A stretch of DNA of 14,137 bases from an uncultured Lachnospiraceae bacterium (GTDB taxonomy: Bacteria > Bacillota > Clostridia > Lachnospirales > Lachnospiraceae): NCBI GenBank assembly GCA_947178115.1, contig CAMWXF010000007.1, forward strand, positions 1-14,137, written 5' to 3'. A program made the translations under genes and the position numbers. The notes beneath the pieces were generated by a model. That model was not told where the DNA came from. It saw nothing but the letters and a program-made list of their open reading frames with translations, and made no database searches. The number at the start of each line of letters is the position of its first letter. Within the stretch, counting starts at the first letter, position 1. Below are positions 6,589 through 13,061 of this stretch, in pieces.

Positions 6589-7707
6589 TTAAATTACATA
6601 TCTGTCATTATGTTCTACCACAATTTCTATTCCGTCCTCACCTCTGTGGTAGGAATTCGCACGTATCGTGCCCCTGCTTTCCACGATACAATTCTCAATA
6701 TGCGTATTATCCCCAATATACACATCATTTAAAATGATGGAATTTTTAATATAGCAGTTATTACCGATATACGTCTTCTTAAAAATCACGGAATCCTCAA
6801 CCTTACCATTCACAATACATCCGCTGGAAATCAGGCTGTTTCTGATATTCGCTCCCACGTTGTATTTTGCCGGCGGCAGATCATCTACCTTAGAATAAAT
6901 ATCCGGATATTGTCTGAAGAAGTAATCTCTGATCTCCGGACGAAGGAAATCCATATTCGTCTTGTAGTAGTCTTCCACCGTGGCAATATTGCTCCAGTAG
7001 TCCTTGATCTTATATCCGAAGATTCGTTTCATATTTTTATATCGGATCAAGATGTCCTTAACGAAGTCATATCTGTCTTCTTCCGCACACTTTTCGATCA
7101 TTTCGATCAGCTGTCTTCTTCTGACAACATAGACACCGCATGAAATCGTATTGGACTTAGCAACCACCGGTTTTTCTTCAAATTCCTCAATGCGGCTCTC
7201 TTCATTCATCTTGATCGTACCGAATCTCTCAACATTGACATCGGGTGACATGTCTTTACATACTACCGTGATATCAGCTTTCTTATCAATGTGGTACTCC
7301 AGAATCTTATTATAATCCATTTTGTACACACAGTCACCGGAAGATATTACCACATAAGGCTCATGGCTGTTCTTTAACCAGGACAGATTCTGTGCAATGG
7401 CATCTGCCGTACCGCGGTACCATGCATTGCTCTCCGCTGTTACCGCAGGCGTAAACACAAATAGTCCGCCCTGCTTACGACCGAAATCCCACCATTTGGA
7501 TGAACTCAAATGCTCGTTCAGGCTTCCCGCATTATACTGTGTAAATACAGCGACCTTATTAATGTGGGAATTGGACATATTACTGAGTGCAAAGTCAATA
7601 CTTCGATAACTGCCTGCAATCGGCATCGCACAAACCGCACGTTTCTGTGTCAGTTCCTTAATCCTATGATTATTACCACCCGCTAAGACAATTCCAATCG
7701 CTCTCAC
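6589..7707 (-). CDS. glgD: GlgD, non-catalytic-type ADP-glucose pyrophosphorylase subunit
   Basis: A homologue of GlgC that in Firmicutes forms a mixed enzyme with GlgC for ADP-glucose synthesis. The 372 residues contain an N-terminal nucleotidyltransferase domain followed by left-handed beta-helix repeats (from about 270; V-G-A-N-I-R, Y-I-G-N-N, Y-I-G-D-N-T). The glycine-rich triphosphate loop is altered: G-G-N-N-H-R-I where GlgC has G-G-Q-G-S-R-L. The following K-P-A-V segment is V-C-A-M-P, and S-G-D-H-I-Y is S-G-D-C-V-Y. This pattern fits the GlgD type, thought to be regulatory with little activity of its own. The start is GTG; it shares one base with the glgC stop (TAGTG), with AGGTGA just upstream, so translation is probably coupled. 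No clear terminator follows. Confidence 0.95.
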   Translation of the reverse strand: MRAIGIVLAGGNNHRIKELTQKRAVCAMPIAGSYRSIDFALSNMSNSHINKVAVFTQYNAGSLNEHLSSSKWWDFGRKQGGLFVFTPAVTAESNAWYRGTADAIAQNLSWLKNSHEPYVVISSGDCVYKMDYNKILEYHIDKKADITVVCKDMSPDVNVERFGTIKMNEESRIEEFEEKPVVAKSNTISCGVYVVRRRQLIEMIEKCAEEDRYDFVKDILIRYKNMKRIFGYKIKDYWSNIATVEDYYKTNMDFLRPEIRDYFFRQYPDIYSKVDDLPPAKYNVGANIRNSLISSGCIVNGKVEDSVIFKKTYIGNNCYIKNSIILNDVYIGDNTHIENCIVESRGTIRANSYHRGEDGIEIVVEHNDRYVI

Positions 7708-8978
7708 TATTTATCACCTGCCTTAATTAAAGTTTTTCCGCTCGGAAGACTTCCGTCTTTATAGTCCTCCGCGCTCGTCACGCCGAAAATAACCGAATTC
7801 TTTCCGACGGAAACACCCTGCGGGATAACGCTCTTCTCTCCCACAGCCACAATACCGTGATTATAAATGTGAGGATCGGTCTCATTCTCAACCTCTTCAC
7901 CGACACCCAGTTTGACATTATCCTCAATCATGACATTCTCTGCAATAATAGACTTATATAATTCACAATTACTGCCGACCTTCGTCTCGTTCATGATAAT
8001 GGAGTCTCTGACAACAGTATCTGCTCCTATTGTTACGCCGCAGCCGATCACAGAATTATATACCTTGCCGTATATCTCAGACCCTTCTCCGATGATACTT
8101 CTCTCTACAACGCTGTCATTAGACAGATACTGAGGCGGCAGAATCTCACTTTTCGTATAGATCTTCCAATACTCCTCATAGAGATTGAATTCAGGAACGA
8201 GGTCGATCAGCTCCATATTCGCTTCCCAATAAGAATTTAATGTTCCTACATCTTTCCAGTAACCGTTAAACTCATAGGCATAAAGAGGTGCACCTTTTGC
8301 ATGGCAGTACGGGATCAAATGTTTTCCGAAGTCTAATCCCGGCTGTTCCGCATTGGTGAGTAACGCATCCTTAAGCGTCTTCCAATTAAAGATATATATC
8401 CCCATAGAAGCAAGATTACTTCTCGGATTCTCCGGTTTCTCCTCGAAATCTACAATCTTGCGGTCCTTGTCCGTAATCATGATACCGAAACGCTTCGCCT
8501 CTTCCATCGGAACAGGCATAACTGCGATCGTTACTTCGGCACCGTTCTGCTTATGAAAATCAAGCATGACCTCATAATCCATCTTATAAATATGATCACC
8601 TGACAAGATCAGCACGTATTCCGGATTAAAACTCTCCATGTAATCCATATTCTGATAAATCGCATTAGCAGTACCTGTATACCATTCACTGTTCGCACTC
8701 TTCTCATAGGGCGGAAGTACCGTCACACCGCCGATATTCCTATCGAGATCCCACGGAATACCGATACCGATGTGCGTGTTCAGTCGAAGCGGCTGATACT
8801 GTGTCAACACGCCGACCGTATCAACACCTGAATTAATACAGTTACTGAGCGGAAAGTCGATAATCCTATATTTACTGCCAAAGGATACAGCAGGTTTTGC
8901 AACCTTTGACGTAAACACTCCTAATCTGCTTCCCTGACCGCCAGCAAGCAGCATGGCAATCATTTCCTTCTTTACCAT
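7707..8978 (-). CDS. glgC: Glucose-1-phosphate adenylyltransferase (ADP-glucose pyrophosphorylase)
   Basis: Makes ADP-glucose and pyrophosphate from ATP and glucose-1-phosphate, the committed step of bacterial glycogen synthesis; cytosolic. Within 423 residues I see the nucleotide loop [11 protein letters not shown], the substrate segment [20 protein letters not shown], the metal-binding [10 protein letters not shown], the glucose-1-phosphate segment F-E-E-K-P, and [10 protein letters not shown]-terminal left-handed beta-helix follows from about residue 285. The frame has two adjacent ATGs (8981 and 8978); AGAGG sits 4 and 7 nt before them, so I take the second. The promoter is at 9053-9081. 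It is the first gene of a pair with glgD, and divergent from murC. Confidence 0.97.
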   Translation of the reverse strand: MVKKEMIAMLLAGGQGSRLGVFTSKVAKPAVSFGSKYRIIDFPLSNCINSGVDTVGVLTQYQPLRLNTHIGIGIPWDLDRNIGGVTVLPPYEKSANSEWYTGTANAIYQNMDYMESFNPEYVLILSGDHIYKMDYEVMLDFHKQNGAEVTIAVMPVPMEEAKRFGIMITDKDRKIVDFEEKPENPRSNLASMGIYIFNWKTLKDALLTNAEQPGLDFGKHLIPYCHAKGAPLYAYEFNGYWKDVGTLNSYWEANMELIDLVPEFNLYEEYWKIYTKSEILPPQYLSNDSVVERSIIGEGSEIYGKVYNSVIGCGVTIGADTVVRDSIIMNETKVGSNCELYKSIIAENVMIEDNVKLGVGEEVENETDPHIYNHGIVAVGEKSVIPQGVSVGKNSVIFGVTSAEDYKDGSLPSGKTLIKAGDK

Positions 8979-9004
8979 CATATCACCTCTTGTTTCCTAA
9001 AATT

Positions 9005-9024
9005 TTTTAATATATATATTAAAA
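9005..9024. repeat. 20-bp perfect AT palindrome in the glgC leader
   Basis: TTTTAATATATATATTAAAA is fully self-complementary and lies between the predicted glgC transcription start and its ribosome binding site. It contains no G or C, so the RNA hairpin would be weak; it may be a DNA feature or simply AT-rich sequence. Confidence 0.6.
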
Positions 9025-9052
9025 TTAAGAGCCTATTTTGTTTTGTTTGTTA

Positions 9053-9081
9053 ATTATACCACAATTCAAAGGGAAAGTGAA
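9053..9081 (-). promoter_or_regulatory. Predicted promoter of glgCD
   Basis: On the minus strand TATAAT (9053-9058) lies 17 nt from TTCACT (9076-9081). The expected start point gives a leader of about 68 nt before glgC. The -10 is perfect and the -35 matches four of six positions. Confidence 0.65.
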
Positions 9082-9266
9082 TATTATTTACAAATTTATT
9101 CAATCAATACTTCTCCGAGTGTGTTAATAATATACAATATTTCGCTTTGCATTTCAATATATTTGTTTATTTTTAACATACTTCTTTTATAAGACATAAA
9201 TTCCTCAATCCTATTGTGTAAATTGTATCCAAAAAAGGGGCAATCCGTTTCTTTTCCAAATTCCTA

Positions 9267-9295
9267 TTGGTTTTTTTATATGAAATGAGTATAAT
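9267..9295 (+). promoter_or_regulatory. Predicted promoter of murC
   Basis: TTGGTT (9267-9272) and a perfect TATAAT (9290-9295) are 17 nt apart. The start point would fall near 9302, only about 25 nt before the chosen murC ATG, with AGGGAG (9315-9320) in the leader. This also rules out upstream in-frame ATGs, which lie within or before the promoter. Confidence 0.65.
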
Positions 9296-9326
9296 ACTAG
9301 TAAAAATGAAATATAGGGAGATTTCC

Positions 9327-10706
9327 ATGTATCAGATTAACTTTAAAGACCCAATTCATATATATTTTATCGGGATCGGCGGTATCAGCATGAGCGGACT
9401 TGCCGAGATCCTTCTTTCTGAAGGATTCCGTATATCCGGCTCCGACAGGACCCCGTCTCCGCTCACCCACCGGCTGGAAGAGCAGGGTGCCGCCATATAT
9501 TATGGCCAGCGCGCGGAGAATCTTACACAGGATATCGATGTGGCAGTCTATACAAGCGCCATCAAACCAGATAATCCGGAAATGGTCGCCGCAGACAGCC
9601 TGCACATTCCGCTGCTTACCAGAGCGCAGCTTCTGGGACAGATGATGCAAAATTATAAGATACCCATCGCCGTGAGCGGCACACACGGTAAGACCACCAC
9701 TACCTCCATGATCTCTCAGATCCTTTTGGAAAACGATAATGATCCCACCCTGTCCATCGGCGGTATCTACAAACCGATCGGCGGCAACATCCGCGTCGGT
9801 TCTTCTGACCTTTTTGTCACGGAAGCCTGTGAGTATACTAACAGTTTCTTAAGTTTCTATCCCAAAATCAGCATTATACTTAATATAGAAGAAGACCATC
9901 TGGACTTCTTTAAGGACATTGACGATATCCGCAGATCTTTTCACAAATTTGCCCGTATTCTTCCGGGCGACGGCACGCTGATCATTAACGGGGATATTCC
10001 GCACTGTGAAGAGCTCACGTCCGATCTTGCCTGCAGGGTTGTCACCTACGGTTCAAGCGCCGATTACGACTATTATCCGAAAGACATCACATATGACTCA
10101 TCGGGTTGTCCTTCTTTTCATCTTATGCGCCGAAACGGCAAAGAAGAAGTGTTTTCTTTAAAAGTTCCCGGAGAGCACAATGTCTATAATGCCATAGCTG
10201 CTATCGCTCTTGCCGATCTTCTCCGAATATCCGATGAGGTGACCGCGAAGGCGCTGCTCCATTACGGCGGCACGGACAGACGCTTCGAATACAAGGGTAA
10301 GGTAAACGGCTTTACCATTATCGACGACTACGCCCACCACCCGACGGAGATCCGTGCAACCCTTCTTGCCGCAAAGAATTACCCCCACCGCACTATCTGG
10401 TGCGTGTTCCAGCCTCATACTTACACGAGGACTAAAACATTTTTAAAAGACTTCGCCGCTGCCCTGTCACTGTCCGATGAGATTGTACTCGCCGACATCT
10501 ATGCCGCCAGAGAGAAAGATACTCTGGGGATCAGTTCGCAGACACTGCAGCAGGAGATCGAGAAGTCAGGTCATCGGTGTTATTACTTTCCTTCTTTTGA
10601 AGAGATTGAAAATTTTCTTCTGAAAAATTGCACAAAGGATGATTTGTTGATAACTATGGGGGCAGGTGATGTCGTAAAAATCGGCGAAAACCTACTGCGA
10701 AAATAA
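9327..10706 (+). CDS. murC: UDP-N-acetylmuramate--L-alanine ligase MurC
   Basis: Adds L-alanine to UDP-N-acetylmuramate using ATP, the first amino acid of the peptidoglycan stem peptide; cytosolic. The 459 residues match the usual family length. Motifs: UDP-MurNAc-binding G-I-G-G-I-S-M-S-G (16-24), ATP loop S-G-T-H-G-K-T-T-T-T (117-126), E-A-C-E-Y (166-170), N-I-E-E-D-H-L-D (186-193), H-Y-G-G-T-D-R-R-F-E (312-321), D-D-Y-A-H-H-P-T-E (333-341), and the C-terminal Q-P-H-T-Y-T-R-T-K (362-370) and G-A-G-D (445-448). The D-D-Y-A-H-H-P and H-T-Y-T-R signatures favour MurC over the other Mur ligases. The start is ATG at 9327, 6 nt after GGGAG. It has its own promoter and a terminator right after the stop, so it looks monocistronic. 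Confidence 0.97.
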   Translation: MYQINFKDPIHIYFIGIGGISMSGLAEILLSEGFRISGSDRTPSPLTHRLEEQGAAIYYGQRAENLTQDIDVAVYTSAIKPDNPEMVAADSLHIPLLTRAQLLGQMMQNYKIPIAVSGTHGKTTTTSMISQILLENDNDPTLSIGGIYKPIGGNIRVGSSDLFVTEACEYTNSFLSFYPKISIILNIEEDHLDFFKDIDDIRRSFHKFARILPGDGTLIINGDIPHCEELTSDLACRVVTYGSSADYDYYPKDITYDSSGCPSFHLMRRNGKEEVFSLKVPGEHNVYNAIAAIALADLLRISDEVTAKALLHYGGTDRRFEYKGKVNGFTIIDDYAHHPTEIRATLLAAKNYPHRTIWCVFQPHTYTRTKTFLKDFAAALSLSDEIVLADIYAAREKDTLGISSQTLQQEIEKSGHRCYYFPSFEEIENFLLKNCTKDDLLITMGAGDVVKIGENLLRK

Positions 10707-10823
10707 TTATTCACAATATCCACAGAAAACAGTCGAAATATCCGTCGCTTTTCTGTGGATATTTTTATGTATAACTTTCCTTGTATTTAACGGTACTTCC
10801 GTATACTATCCACATTATCCACA
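10707..10823 (+). promoter_or_regulatory. Cluster of five DnaA-box-like 9-mers
   Basis: Against the DnaA box TTATNCACA: TTATTCACA at 10707-10715 (exact), ATATCCACA at 10716-10724 (one mismatch), the same 9-mer inverted at 10754-10762, CTATCCACA at 10806-10814 (one mismatch) and TTATCCACA at 10815-10823 (exact). The first two abut with no gap and so do the last two; the two pairs start 99 bp apart. The octamer TATCCACA thus occurs four times within 108 bp. Boxes 2 and 3 are also the arms of the murC terminator. The cluster lies upstream of the DnaD-like/DnaI-like gene pair. DnaA binding here is inferred from consensus only. Confidence 0.65.
10715..10767 (+). terminator. Long-stem terminator after murC
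   Basis: A perfect 15-bp inverted repeat (10715-10729 and 10749-10763) encloses a 19-nt loop and continues into a T-run (10762-10766). The stem begins 8 nt after the murC stop codon. It is richer in A/T than a textbook terminator, but the stem is long. The central part of each arm is a DnaA-box-like sequence. Confidence 0.7.
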
Positions 10824-10887
10824 TTTGATGAACCCTTGTTCTTGGTTTTGATTATGGCAGTTTGCCTATTTCATTTTAAAAACCGCT

Positions 10888-10904
10888 ATGCTATAATTCA
10901 GCAT
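10888..10904 (+). promoter_or_regulatory. Predicted extended -10 promoter of the DnaD-like/loader/prs operon
   Basis: TGC-TATAAT (TATAAT at 10892-10897) is a perfect -10 with the extended TGn element; I see no good -35 17 nt upstream. A 5-bp inverted repeat (ATGCT 10888-10892, AGCAT 10900-10904) straddles the -10 box and could be an operator half-site pair, though 5 bp may be chance. The ATG of the DnaD-like gene lies about 55 nt downstream. The DnaA-box cluster ends about 70 bp upstream. Confidence 0.55.
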
Positions 10905-10956
10905 GTGCTATATAGGGGCACAATGAGTTCCCTTGTGGAACAGAGGTGGTGTTAAA

Positions 10957-12030
10957 ATGAGTCATGTAACAATATATCAGGATAACTATACCGATTCTAC
11001 GGTTATTTCTAACCGTTTTATCGACGAATACATGGAGGACGCAAACGATGCGCAGCTTAAGATCTATCTGTATCTGATTCGCATGATGAGCGCCAGACTC
11101 TCTACCAGTATATCCGGTATTGCGGACATGTTTAATTACACCGAAAAAGATGTTATGCGCGCTCTGAAATATTGGGAGAAGAAACGACTTCTGACATTGG
11201 AATATGACGACAATAAGACAGTTACCGGTATACATCTGATGGATTTTGCTCAGCCCGCTTACACTCCGGCCATTGCACCTGTTCCGTCGGTGTCTGCCGC
11301 AGCGGCAGCTCCGCTTGCCTCCGTCGTACCAATCTCTTCCAAATTAAATATGGAGGAGGAAGCGGACGATGACGCTTACGTAAAACCTAATTATACTCTG
11401 GATGAACTGAAAGCATTTAAATCTGACGAGGCAACTTCCAGACTCCTCTTTGTCACGGAACAGTATTTGAAGAAGACGCTCAGCCCGGCGGAAGTCCGCA
11501 CGATCCTTTTTATCTCGGACAAGCTGGGATTTTCCGAAGATCTGATCGACTATCTGATTCAATATTGTGTGGATCGTGACAAGAAAGATCTCAGATACAT
11601 AGAGAAAGTGGCAATCAGTTGGGCTCAGCAAGGCATAACGACACCCAAACAGGCTGCCCGGTTAGCAGGCAAATACGACAAAATTGTCTATGATATCATG
11701 AAAGCGCTCGGTAAGAACGGTACGCCGACTCAAACGGAGGCTTCCTATATCACGCGCTGGATCAAAGAATACGGTTTCACGGCCGATGTCATCTATGACG
11801 CCTGTGAGCGCACTGTACTCGCCACGGACAAGCATCGCTTGGAATATGCCGACAGCATATTGACCAGTTGGTACCAGGCCGGTGTACATCACAAGAGCGA
11901 TATTCAGCTACTGGATGATCACTATCGCAAGACGAAGCCGTCCAGATCCGCTTCCACTAATAAATTTAATCAGTTTAAACAGAACAACTATGATTTCGAC
12001 GTTTTAGAGCAGGAATTGTTAAGCAATTAA
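10957..12030 (+). CDS. DnaD/DnaB-like replication protein with two DDBH2 repeats
   Basis: A DnaD-domain protein, probably acting in primosome assembly and loading of the replicative helicase. Residues about 20-95 look like a winged-helix domain (S-I-S-G-I-A-D-M-F-N-Y-T-E-K-D-V-M-R-A-L). A Pro/Ala-rich linker (98-125) and acidic patch (132-139) follow. Two DnaD/DnaB C-terminal-type repeats come next, each ending in a similar Y-x-x-x-(I/V)-x-x-x-W signature: Y-I-E-K-V-A-I-S-W (214-222) and Y-A-D-S-I-L-T-S-W (297-305). The tail is polar and basic, rich in Ser, Asn, Lys and Gln. Start ATG at 10957 has AGGTGG 7 nt upstream; in-frame codons before it are less well placed. The helicase loader gene lies 50 nt downstream. 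B. subtilis DnaD has one such repeat and DnaB two, so I do not assign either symbol. Confidence 0.88.
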   Translation: MSHVTIYQDNYTDSTVISNRFIDEYMEDANDAQLKIYLYLIRMMSARLSTSISGIADMFNYTEKDVMRALKYWEKKRLLTLEYDDNKTVTGIHLMDFAQPAYTPAIAPVPSVSAAAAAPLASVVPISSKLNMEEEADDDAYVKPNYTLDELKAFKSDEATSRLLFVTEQYLKKTLSPAEVRTILFISDKLGFSEDLIDYLIQYCVDRDKKDLRYIEKVAISWAQQGITTPKQAARLAGKYDKIVYDIMKALGKNGTPTQTEASYITRWIKEYGFTADVIYDACERTVLATDKHRLEYADSILTSWYQAGVHHKSDIQLLDDHYRKTKPSRSASTNKFNQFKQNNYDFDVLEQELLSN

Positions 12031-12060
12031 AAAATCGAGCTGCGCTCGATAATTTCCTGC
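12009..12060. repeat. Nested inverted repeats between the DnaD-like and loader genes; antisense terminator
   Basis: Three inverted repeats are nested: GCAGGAA (12009-12015) with TTCCTGC (12054-12060), AATTG/CAATT (12014-12028), and a 7-bp stem ATCGAGC/GCTCGAT with a 3-nt loop (12034-12050). In the plus-strand RNA they could form a three-way junction just before the loader gene's ribosome binding site. Read on the minus strand, the 7-bp hairpin runs into six Ts, the form of a rho-independent terminator for antisense transcripts. There is no T-run on the plus strand, so it should not split the operon. Confidence 0.6.
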
Positions 12061-12080
12061 CAACCAAAAGGAGTACCATC

Positions 12081-13052
12081 GTGTCGCTGACAAATGCCCA
12101 ATACGATATGATTCTTCATCAATATGAGATGAAACAGTTTAAAAGCCGCCGCGATGCGGAGCAAAGACTGGCATATGTCTATGATCATATTCCCGCTTAT
12201 CGCGAGCTGGAAGAGTCTGTGGCCAGCGTCTCCGTCTCACAGGGTAAAAAGCTTCTTAACGGTGATCCCGACGCTATGGAAGATCTGCGTGATTCTCTTG
12301 CGGAATTGTCCGGGCGCAAAGCACAGCTTCTGGAGGATGCCGGGCTGGCTCCCGATTATCTGGAACCGGTCTATGAATGTCCGGACTGTAAAGATACCGG
12401 ATATGCGGACGGACAGAAATGTCACTGTTTTAAACAGGCGATGATCACTCTTCTCTACGAGCAGTCTAATATCCGCGAGATGCTCCGGACGGAGAACTTT
12501 GATTCACTTTCTTATGAATACTACGGCGGCGAGGATCTGTCACGTTTCAGAAACGCAGTAAACACCTGCCGTAATTTTATAAAAAATTTCAATTCTGACT
12601 ACCATAATCTGTTTTTTTATGGTACAGTGGGTACGGGAAAATCATTTCTTTCCGGCTGTGTTGCTAAAGAACTGATTGAGAGCGGACATTCCGTCATCTA
12701 TTTCAGTGCGACCGGTCTTTTTGATTTACTATCGAAGAATTCCTTTGATTATAAGAATAGGGATGAACTGCGGGAAACTTATGCGGACTTATATCAATGT
12801 GATCTGCTTATCGTTGATGATTTAGGCACCGAGCTGACTAATCAGTTCGTGACTTCCCAGCTTTTTTCGCTTTTAAATGAGCGGCATATGGGAAAGAAAG
12901 CGACCGTGATCTCCACAAATCTGTCTTTAGAGGAATTAAGGAACCGGTACTCCGACCGTATCTTTTCCCGGATAACCAGTCACTATGAAATCTGTAAACT
13001 GACCGGGCAGGATATCCGAATGTACAAGAAACGCTTGATGAACAGAAAGTGA
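12081..13052 (+). CDS. DnaI/DnaC-type replicative helicase loader (AAA+ ATPase)
   Basis: An AAA+ protein that loads the DnaB-type hexameric helicase, probably with the DnaD-like protein encoded just upstream. The 323 residues contain a helical N-terminal region, then a four-cysteine zinc-binding motif C-P-D-C (100-103) with C-H-C (114-116), as in B. subtilis DnaI. The ATPase domain has Walker A G-T-V-G-T-G-K-S (181-188), Walker B L-L-I-V-D-D-L-G (242-249), sensor 1 S-T-N (278-280) and the arginine-finger segment S-D-R-I-F-S-R-I (291-298). The start is GTG at 12081 with AAAAGGAG 7 nt upstream. IstB-type transposition ATPases share this fold, but the zinc motif, the replication neighbour and the absence of a transposase argue for a loader. 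Confidence 0.93.
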   Translation: MSLTNAQYDMILHQYEMKQFKSRRDAEQRLAYVYDHIPAYRELEESVASVSVSQGKKLLNGDPDAMEDLRDSLAELSGRKAQLLEDAGLAPDYLEPVYECPDCKDTGYADGQKCHCFKQAMITLLYEQSNIREMLRTENFDSLSYEYYGGEDLSRFRNAVNTCRNFIKNFNSDYHNLFFYGTVGTGKSFLSGCVAKELIESGHSVIYFSATGLFDLLSKNSFDYKNRDELRETYADLYQCDLLIVDDLGTELTNQFVTSQLFSLLNERHMGKKATVISTNLSLEELRNRYSDRIFSRITSHYEICKLTGQDIRMYKKRLMNRK

Positions 13053-13061
13053 GGATTTTTC

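Larger units (their letters stand above)
8979..9326. other. Divergent AT-rich intergenic region between glgC and murC
   Basis: This 348-nt gap holds the glgC promoter and leader on the left, the murC promoter and ribosome binding site on the right, and an AT-rich palindrome at 9005-9024. The middle (about 9085-9262) is strongly AT-rich; I see no credible ORF, RNA gene, terminator or repeat there. Confidence 0.8.

Noticed and set aside
9267..9326. Upstream in-frame ATGs for murC
   Set aside because: They overlap or precede the predicted promoter, add 20 non-family residues, and lack the AGGGAG site that precedes the ATG at 9327.
10707..10956. The DnaA-box region as the chromosomal origin
   Set aside because: There is no dnaA, dnaN, gidB/parA or rpmH nearby, no obvious unwinding element beside the boxes, and the flanking genes are murC and a helicase loader. 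A regulatory or titration cluster is more likely.
12081..13052. IstB-type transposition helper protein
   Set aside because: The N-terminal four-cysteine motif, the DnaD-like neighbour and the lack of any transposase or inverted-repeat ends point to a replicative helicase loader.
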